Source: Planctomycetota bacterium
GTDB taxonomy: Bacteria; Planctomycetota; PUPC01
Assembly (NCBI GenBank): GCA_003559755.1
Contig: PWKM01000312.1
Location: 1 to 11,613 of the forward strand
Direction: 5' to 3'
Length of the DNA stretch: 11,613 bases
Below the pieces are notes generated by a model, which searched no databases, had not been told where the DNA came from, and saw nothing but the letters and a program-made list of their open reading frames with translations. This document shows positions 7,239 to 11,613 of this stretch, one piece after another; within the stretch, counting starts at the first letter, position 1; each line of letters starts with the position of its first letter. A program made the translations under genes and the position numbers.

Positions 7239-7246
7239 CCTCCTTT
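7239..7246 (-). promoter_or_regulatory. Consensus Shine-Dalgarno of the ceramidase-like gene
   Basis: AAAGGAGG stands six bases before ATG 7232 and is the strongest ribosome-binding site in the window. It fixes the start and puts the signal peptide at the N-terminus. It suggests much higher translation than for the neighbouring cmk and lptF, which have weak sites. Confidence 0.8.
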
Positions 7247-7252
7247 GTACGG

Positions 7253-7269
7253 CGGTCGCAGGGCGACCG
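7253..7269 (-). other. Perfect 7-bp hairpin between cmk and the ceramidase-like gene
   Basis: CGGTCGC and GCGACCG pair perfectly around a three-base loop (CCT on the minus strand). The element fills the 43-base gap, beginning six bases after the cmk stop codon and ending six bases before AAAGGAGG. There is no U-tract, so it is not a classic terminator. It could protect the 3' end of a processed cmk message, keep the downstream ribosome site open, or attenuate transcription. Confidence 0.45.
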
Positions 7270-7275
7270 GGTGAG

Positions 7276-7989
7276 CTATGGCGATGCCCTGTCGATGGGG
7301 GCCTGTTCGCCATCGAGCAGTCCCTTATCGCGAAGTATTTCGAGCAGGTGGTCGACGACCTGCTCGATGTCCATGTCGCTGGTATCGACGTAGATGGCGT
7401 CCTCCGCCTGTCGCAGCGGCGATTCGGCGCGGGTCGAGTCGCGCCGGTCGCGGAGCTCGATCTGGTGCCGGAGTTCCTCGAGGGTCACGTCGTCCCCCCT
7501 GGCGGCGTGTTCGGCGTACCGGCGTTTTGCCCGCACTTCGACCGAGGCATCGAGATAGAATTTCACCGGGGCGTCGGCGAAGACCACGGTGCCCATGTCG
7601 CGGCCCTCGGCGACCAGCGGCCCCCGCTCGGCCTCGCGCCGCTGGAGCTCGACCATCCGGCGCCGGACGCCGGCGGTCTGGGATGGGCCGTATGCGTTGT
7701 TGGTCACCTCGAGCGACCGGATGTCTTCGGTGACATCCCCGCCGTCCAGGATCACCCGCGGCCCGTCGGGTGTCGCATCCAGCCGGATGTCGCTCGACCG
7801 GGCCACGTCGGTCAGGGCCTGCGGATCGTTCATGTCGATGCCCGAATGGAGTGCCTTCAGGGTGACGGCCCGATACATCGCCCCCGTGTCGAGGTAGCGA
7901 AACCCGATCCGTTCGGCCACACGGCGGGCGATCGTGCTCTTGCCGGAGCCGACCGGGCCGTCGATGGCGACGACAGGATGTTGGGACAT
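7276..7989 (-). CDS. cmk: Cytidylate kinase (CMP/dCMP kinase)
   Basis: Cmk transfers phosphate from ATP to CMP or dCMP, recycling pyrimidine nucleotides in the cytoplasm. The 237-residue protein is of normal length for the bacterial family and shows all main motifs: P-loop GPVGSGKST at 11-19, YLDTGAMYRA at 32-41 for nucleotide binding, EGRDMGTVVF at 128-137 for CMP contacts, and the lid RDRRDSTRAESPLR at 180-193. VD-TSDMD (201-207) is also typical. The P-loop has Val where most have Ala, a harmless change. The start is ATG 7989, preceded by an imperfect AGAAGAG ribosome site; the in-frame codons upstream do not look like protein. A good promoter at 8080-8108 gives a leader of about 84 bases. 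In many bacteria cmk sits with rpsA or aroA; here it is followed by the ceramidase-like gene instead. Very secure. Confidence 0.97.
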   Translation of the reverse strand: MSQHPVVAIDGPVGSGKSTIARRVAERIGFRYLDTGAMYRAVTLKALHSGIDMNDPQALTDVARSSDIRLDATPDGPRVILDGGDVTEDIRSLEVTNNAYGPSQTAGVRRRMVELQRREAERGPLVAEGRDMGTVVFADAPVKFYLDASVEVRAKRRYAEHAARGDDVTLEELRHQIELRDRRDSTRAESPLRQAEDAIYVDTSDMDIEQVVDHLLEILRDKGLLDGEQAPIDRASP

Positions 7990-8079
7990 TGGCTCTTCTC
8001 TATCCTGATGTGTGACAGGCGGTTGCACGAACGTCGGGTGGCCCCCGCCGCCCACCGCCGCGTCCGGTCGTATCGCGCG

Positions 8080-8108
8080 ATGATACCCCGTCGGCTCGGA
8101 GCGATCAA
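8080..8108 (-). promoter_or_regulatory. Sigma70-like promoter of cmk
   Basis: On the minus strand TTGATC (8108-8103, four of six) and TATCAT (8085-8080, five of six) are 17 bases apart. Transcription would begin near 8073, 84 bases before the cmk start. It lies back to back with the rightward promoter at 8115-8142, only six bases separating the two -35 boxes. Confidence 0.55.
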
Positions 8109-8114
8109 GGCAGC

Positions 8115-8142
8115 TTGCCCCGCCATCGTGAATCAGCATAAT
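8115..8142 (+). promoter_or_regulatory. Candidate promoter of the dprA-like gene, possibly giving a leaderless mRNA
   Basis: TTGCCC (8115-8120, four of six) and CATAAT (8137-8142, five of six) are 16 bases apart. The expected start site, about 8149-8150, coincides with ATG 8150. No Shine-Dalgarno is seen before that ATG, so the gene may be translated from a leaderless transcript. Confidence 0.4.
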
Positions 8143-8149
8143 GGCCCGC

Positions 8150-9076
8150 ATGGCGGATGACACGATTTTCTGGATCGCGCTGGCCAACGCCCCCGGGGTG
8201 GGCCCGGCGACGTTCGACGCGCTATGCCGACGGTTTGGCGGTCCGGATGGGGTGTTCGCCGCCCGACCCGACGAGCTCGACCGGGTGACCGGGCTTCGGG
8301 CCGATACGGCCGTGGCGCTGCGCGAGCCGGGGCCGCTGCTCGACGCGGCCCGACGCATGGCCGACGAACTGGGCCGGGAGGGTGTCCGCGTCGTGACCGC
8401 GGTGGCCCCGGAATACCCGGCGGCGCTGCGAGACCTCCGGCGTCCCCCGCCTGTCCTCTACGTTTATGGTCCGCTCACCGCCTCCGACGAGCCGGGGTTT
8501 GCCGTCGCCGGATCGAGCACGGCGTCGGACCGGGGTCGGCAAATCGCCCGCCGATCGGGGGGCGAACTGGCCGAGGCCGGTTGGACCGTGGTCAGCGGCT
8601 ATGCCCGCGGCGTCGACGAGGAGGCGCACCGCGGGGCGCTCGAAGCGGGCGGCCGGACAGTGCTGGTGCTGCCTACCGGCGTCCGGTCTTTTCGATTACG
8701 GGACAAACTGGGCCGGTTTGCTGAAGAGGTCGGCGGGCGGATCACACTCGTGTCGGAGTGTCCGCCGGACGACGCCTGGTCCTCGAGGGCCGCTGTGCTC
8801 CGGGACCGGCTGATCGCCGCCCTCGGCCGGGGCCTGCTCGTGGTCGAGGCCCGGCCTGACGGCGGCACGATGATTACCTTCCGCCACGCGGTGCGGATGG
8901 GCCGACCGGCCTATGTAGTCCGTTATCGGCGGGCGCCGTCGGGAGCGACCGGAAATCGAGTGGCCATCCGGGCAGGCGGCATCCCCGTCCGCAGTATGGC
9001 CGAACTGCGGAATGTGGTCCGCGCCCGAACTCTGCCCCGCAAGGCCCCCAAGGCCGTGCAGGGCGACCTGTTTTGA
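8150..9076 (+). CDS. dprA: DprA/Smf-family DNA-processing protein, diverged
   Basis: DprA binds incoming single-stranded DNA and loads RecA in natural transformation; many bacteria that are not known to transform also carry it. This 308-residue protein has a helix-hairpin-helix-like start (LANAPGVGPATFDALCRRFGG, 11-31) and a Rossmann-like core at about 100-260. The signature SGYARGVDEEAHRGAL (149-164) matches the DprA SGxARGID-xxAHxGAL motif. RDRLIAALGRGLLVVEA (218-234) stands for the usual RNRIIAGLSxxVVVVEA, and GGTMITFRHAVRMGRPAYVV (238-257) for the SG-L-TA-A-GR-V segment. Departures: the first Rossmann loop reads VAGSSTASDRG rather than VGSRxxTxYG, the SG of the last motif is DGG, and no C-terminal winged helix follows. 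ATG 8141, three codons upstream in frame, is an alternative start. The next gene begins 14 bases after the stop, so they form a pair. Family secure, function as a transformation factor unproven. Confidence 0.87.
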   Translation: MADDTIFWIALANAPGVGPATFDALCRRFGGPDGVFAARPDELDRVTGLRADTAVALREPGPLLDAARRMADELGREGVRVVTAVAPEYPAALRDLRRPPPVLYVYGPLTASDEPGFAVAGSSTASDRGRQIARRSGGELAEAGWTVVSGYARGVDEEAHRGALEAGGRTVLVLPTGVRSFRLRDKLGRFAEEVGGRITLVSECPPDDAWSSRAAVLRDRLIAALGRGLLVVEARPDGGTMITFRHAVRMGRPAYVVRYRRAPSGATGNRVAIRAGGIPVRSMAELRNVVRARTLPRKAPKAVQGDLF

Positions 9077-9090
9077 AATGGAGCCCCCCT

Positions 9091-10023
9091 GTGACCACCG
9101 TTATCGGTATCGACGAAGCGGGCTACGGGCCGTCGCTGGGGCCGTTGGTGGTCGGCTCGGCCGCGTTCCGGGCCGATGCCGACCTCGACCTGTGGAGCGA
9201 ACTGGACGGCGCGGTCGCGAGACGTCGGCGCGGCGCGGGCGAGAAAGTCCTGGTCGCCGACAGCAAGGTGGTCTATGCGCAGGGCAGGGGGCTGGACCGG
9301 CTGGAGCGGGCGGTGCTCGCGTTCATCGGGTCCGGGGGCGGAACGCGGCCGAGCCGGTTCGCGGGCCTGCTCGAGGCGGTGTGCGAACGTCCGGAGGGCG
9401 TTCTGGACGTGCCCTGGTGGGAGGACCTCGCCCTGCCGGTGGCGACGACCCCTGACGAGCTTGACCGTGCGACCGGGCTCCTGGCCGAAGCCAGCGGCCC
9501 GTCGCGGTTCCTCGGCCTCGCCGCACAGATCGTCCCCGCCGACGTGTTCAACCGGCTGGTGGACCTTCACGGAAACAAGGCCACGCTCCTGTTCCAGCAG
9601 AACATGGCCCTGGTGCATCGGGCGCTCCGGCGGTATGAGGGCGACCTGACCTTCCTCATCGACAAGCACGGCGGGCGGCACGATTATGCACCGCTCCTGG
9701 CGAACAACTTCTTCGGCCGATCGCTGCGGGAAGACCGGGTGTCGCCGGGCCGGTCCAGCTACAGGGTTGATCTGCCCGACCGCCGGCTTTGGTTTCACTT
9801 CATCGAGAAGGCCGACGCCTGCCATCTGCCGCCGGCGCTCGCGTCGATGACCTGCAAGTACCTCCGCGAGTTGTGTATGAAGTGTTTCAACGCCTACTGG
9901 TGCGGCTTGGTCGACGGTCTGAAGCCCACGGCGGGCTATGCCGCCGACGGGAAGCGGTTCATCGCTGCGATCCGGCACTTGTTGTCCGACGAGCAGGCAC
10001 GGGCCGTCATCCGGCAGCGATAG
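9091..10023 (+). CDS. RNase HII-like protein, strongly diverged
   Basis: RNase HII cuts RNA in RNA/DNA hybrids and single ribonucleotides in DNA. This 310-residue protein opens with IGIDEAGYGPSLGPLVVG (5-22), an almost classical RNase HII start with Asp8 and Glu9 as metal ligands. ADSK (56-59) corresponds to the family's DSK. LIDKHGGRHDY (189-199, Asp191) and EKADA (239-243, Asp242) are the likely third and fourth acidic ligands, the latter followed by ALASMTCKYLRE like the family's SIIAKVTRD. It is about 100 residues longer than common RNase HII, with extra sequence at about 80-150. The Arg of the GRG substrate loop is Tyr12, so the GYG loop may change ribonucleotide recognition. The start is GTG 9091, with GGAG seven bases upstream; TTG 9073 would overlap dprA by four bases but is less natural. 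In Bacillus subtilis rnhB and dprA also lie near each other. Fold likely, activity inferred. Confidence 0.8.
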   Translation: MTTVIGIDEAGYGPSLGPLVVGSAAFRADADLDLWSELDGAVARRRRGAGEKVLVADSKVVYAQGRGLDRLERAVLAFIGSGGGTRPSRFAGLLEAVCERPEGVLDVPWWEDLALPVATTPDELDRATGLLAEASGPSRFLGLAAQIVPADVFNRLVDLHGNKATLLFQQNMALVHRALRRYEGDLTFLIDKHGGRHDYAPLLANNFFGRSLREDRVSPGRSSYRVDLPDRRLWFHFIEKADACHLPPALASMTCKYLRELCMKCFNAYWCGLVDGLKPTAGYAADGKRFIAAIRHLLSDEQARAVIRQR

Positions 10024-10041
10024 AGCGAGGGGAGGGGGGAA

Positions 10042-10878
10042 TTACGAGTTCTGTCGATAATGCCAGGCGTGACGGCGGAGGTGGGCGGCACAGTCCGCGA
10101 ACAGCCGCCTGCGAGCGTCCGCATCGTCCGCGACACCCGACGCCCTGACGAATTGTGCCCGGTGCCGAAGGGTTACCGGTCGCGGGGCGAGGCCGCGTTT
10201 GACGAGTGCCCGGTTGAACCGGAACAGCATCCTGTTTCGGCGGTTCTCGCCCAGGCCGGCTTCCACGTGCTCAGCCCGGTCGAAATCAATGAGGAACAGT
10301 TCCGGGTCCCCGTCGCCGCGCACCAGCACATTCCCGGGATGGAGGTCGGGATGGTAGATGCCGGCTTTCACCAGCCGCGAGAAGGCGTCCGCGAGCCGCT
10401 CGATAACAACTGCCAGTCCGGCGGGGTCCGCTTCGGCCGCCAGCCAGTCATCGAGCGCGGTCGCCCGGGGAATCTCGCGCACCACGAGGTCGCCGGAATA
10501 GCCGAACGTCCGCCGGCGGACGATTGCGGCCAGGGGTTCCGGTGCGGGCACGCCCCCGGCTCGAGCCGACTCGGTCACGCACAGTTCTTCGACCGGCCGG
10601 GCTCCGAGCAGATACCTGTCGCCGGTCAGCCGGCCGAGGATTCCGCCGCGTCGGCAGTGCCTGATGATCGCCCGGCCGTTTTCGAAGGGTACGGCGACCG
10701 CTCCGCCGCGACCGCCTGCGACGGTCTCCGCCTCGCGGGTCAGTGCCCGCATCCGGTCGCGCTCAAACACTCCCAGCGCGTCGAGTTGATCCCGGTTCGA
10801 CGAGCGGAAGACCACCGTTCTTCCTTCGCTGGTCGTCGCCTCGAACCCGTCGGGCAGTCTGTCACTGAGGTTCTTCAT
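10042..10878 (-). CDS. Kdo/WaaP-type lipopolysaccharide kinase (KdkA-like)
   Basis: This family of small protein-kinase-fold enzymes phosphorylates sugars of the LPS inner core at the cytoplasmic face of the membrane. The 278-residue protein has the KdkA-type N-lobe signature RHCRRGGILGRLTGDRYLL (73-91), a hinge-like REIPRATALDDWL (134-146), the catalytic loop HPDLHPGN (176-183, Asp178 as base and Asn183 as metal ligand), and the metal motif LIDFDRA (196-202, Asp198). The tail (212-240) is basic and could bind membrane or LPS. Length agrees with KdkA (about 240-290). Kdo as the acceptor is a guess from family resemblance; a heptose or another core sugar is equally possible. The ATG lies 17 bases inside the end of the upstream glycosyltransferase, with GGGGA before it, so the two are translated together. 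Both being envelope-sugar enzymes supports the assignment. Confidence 0.85.
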   Translation of the reverse strand: MKNLSDRLPDGFEATTSEGRTVVFRSSNRDQLDALGVFERDRMRALTREAETVAGGRGGAVAVPFENGRAIIRHCRRGGILGRLTGDRYLLGARPVEELCVTESARAGGVPAPEPLAAIVRRRTFGYSGDLVVREIPRATALDDWLAAEADPAGLAVVIERLADAFSRLVKAGIYHPDLHPGNVLVRGDGDPELFLIDFDRAEHVEAGLGENRRNRMLFRFNRALVKRGLAPRPVTLRHRAQFVRASGVADDADARRRLFADCAAHLRRHAWHYRQNS

Positions 10879-11613
10879 CCGGTCCCCGGTTCGTGCCCGT
10901 TCGCTCTGCCAGCTCCGCCGCCTGTTTGCGCCGCAGGTAAAGGAGTTCTTCGCTGATTTGACGTTGGCGGCCGAGCATGTCGGCGATCAGGGCGAGCACC
11001 ACCAGCAGGAACCCCAGGATGAGCCCCACCGCGCTGCCGATGAGCACGCGGCTGTAGGGCGTGGTGTGCCCGGTCGCCAGCCAATGGCCCATGACGAACG
11101 CTCCCAGCCCGGCCCCGAGCAGGAAGACCGCCAGCCCGGGAAGTCCGAAGAACTTCATCGGGTTCAAGTCCCGGGCGGCGCGGAGCATGATGGCGGATGA
11201 CCGTGCCGCGTAGGTGAACAGGTTCGAAGCGACCCGCGACCGGCCGAACTGCCGCACCCCGCGGACGCGCAGTGGGACCTCGCGGATGCGGGCGTGTTCG
11301 CCCGCCAGTTGGATGAACGTCTCTTGCGTGTAGGTGAAATCGCCGAACAGGTTCAGGCGCAGGGCCACGTCGCGAGAGTAGGCCCGGAACCCGCACGATA
11401 CGTCGGTCAGCCGCTGGCCGGTCACCCCGTTGACCATCGCACACACGATCCGGTTCCCCATTCGCTTGGCCCAGGGCATCTTCGGGGCGAGGTCTTTGCG
11501 GGCGAAGCGGGTGCATGTGACCACGTCCGCCTCGCCGTCGAGGATCGGCCGGGCCAGCTCGGGGAGGTCGGCCGGGTCGAACTGGCCGTCGGCGTCGATG
11601 TTGACGATGAGCC
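10862..11613 (-). CDS. Family 2 glycosyltransferase with two C-terminal membrane helices (5' end outside window)
   Basis: The frame is open to the window edge, so the N-terminal part is missing; the first visible residues are LIVNIDADGQFDPADLPEL, containing the DxD motif (DAD) that binds the metal and nucleotide-sugar in family GT2 (polyprenol-phosphate mannosyl/glucosyl transferase type). About 249 residues are visible. The catalytic domain continues through LTDVSCGFRAYSRDVALRL and the ET-x-FIQLAGE segment, both typical of the dolichyl-phosphate mannose synthase-like group. Two membrane helices follow (about 154-178 and 187-211 of the visible part), then a charged, probably coiled-coil cytosolic tail (QRQISEELLYLRRK). 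Such enzymes usually charge undecaprenyl phosphate with a sugar, or extend a glycolipid at the inner membrane. The last 17 bases overlap the KdkA-like kinase. A GTG at 11524 is not the true start, because conserved GT2 sequence precedes it. Confidence 0.9.
   Translation of the reverse strand, partial: LIVNIDADGQFDPADLPELARPILDGEADVVTCTRFARKDLAPKMPWAKRMGNRIVCAMVNGVTGQRLTDVSCGFRAYSRDVALRLNLFGDFTYTQETFIQLAGEHARIREVPLRVRGVRQFGRSRVASNLFTYAARSSAIMLRAARDLNPMKFFGLPGLAVFLLGAGLGAFVMGHWLATGHTTPYSRVLIGSAVGLILGFLLVVLALIADMLGRQRQISEELLYLRRKQAAELAERTGTNRGPDEEPQ

Noticed and set aside
7233..7313. An extended N-terminus for the ceramidase-like protein (27 more codons).
   Set aside because: It would overlap the end of cmk and bury the signal peptide; a perfect Shine-Dalgarno precedes ATG 7232.
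6829..8160. A 443-codon open frame on the plus strand across the ceramidase-like gene and cmk.
   Set aside because: It spans two genes with unmistakable motifs on the other strand and shows no motif itself.
7990..8358. An N-terminal extension of cytidylate kinase.
   Set aside because: The extra residues are low-complexity Ser/Ala/Arg and overlap the dprA start and both promoters; Cmk homology begins at MSQHPVVAIDGP.
11522..11524. GTG 11524 as the start of the glycosyltransferase.
   Set aside because: The frame continues to the window edge with a conserved DxD-containing GT2 segment upstream, so the gene is cut by the edge.

Overview
The window is an 11.6 kb GC-rich bacterial chromosomal segment, densely packed with genes. 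The gene set points to a diderm with lipopolysaccharide: the LPS-export permeases LptF and LptG, a Kdo/WaaP-type LPS kinase, and a membrane-anchored glycosyltransferase next to the kinase. A stand-alone HAMP membrane protein, a secreted neutral-ceramidase-like protein and a strongly diverged RNase HII-like protein together look like Planctomycetota (perhaps Phycisphaerae-like). That taxonomic guess is inference; no rRNA or other marker gene is present. I see no phage, insertion sequence, CRISPR array, tRNA or rRNA.

Layout. (1) Positions 1-291 hold the possible first codons of a leftward gene (1-45), then a non-coding stretch ending in a sigma70-like promoter. (2) Two rightward genes follow: a small two-helix HAMP protein (292-795) and an exported TPR-like protein (896-1972). 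(3) A leftward operon lptF-lptG-queC (5449 down to 2004) converges on them. Its lptG stop and queC start overlap as ATGA, and it has a good promoter at 5528-5556. (4) A leftward pair comes next: cmk (cytidylate kinase, 7989-7276), then a secreted ceramidase-like protein (7232-5676). They are separated by a perfect GC hairpin and a very strong Shine-Dalgarno. (5) A divergent promoter region (about 8073-8150) separates cmk from a rightward pair: a DprA-family protein (8150-9076) and an RNase HII-like protein (9091-10023). (6) At the right end two leftward genes overlap by 17 bp: a family 2 glycosyltransferase cut by the window edge (11613-10862) and a Kdo/WaaP-type kinase (10878-10042).

How the genes work together. 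Envelope biogenesis dominates: LptF/LptG pull LPS out of the inner membrane, and the glycosyltransferase and kinase probably build or phosphorylate the LPS core or another glycolipid. QueC makes preQ0 for queuosine and seems to ride along with lptFG through translational coupling. The dprA/RNase HII-like pair concerns DNA uptake or recombination and RNA/DNA hybrid processing; both members are diverged at family motifs. I did not find a clearly new multi-gene system. The most unusual parts are the DprA-like/RNase HII-like pair, the stand-alone HAMP protein, the ceramidase-like enzyme with altered motifs, and two well-formed RNA hairpins in leaders or intergenic gaps. No gene-free stretch exceeds 300 bases.
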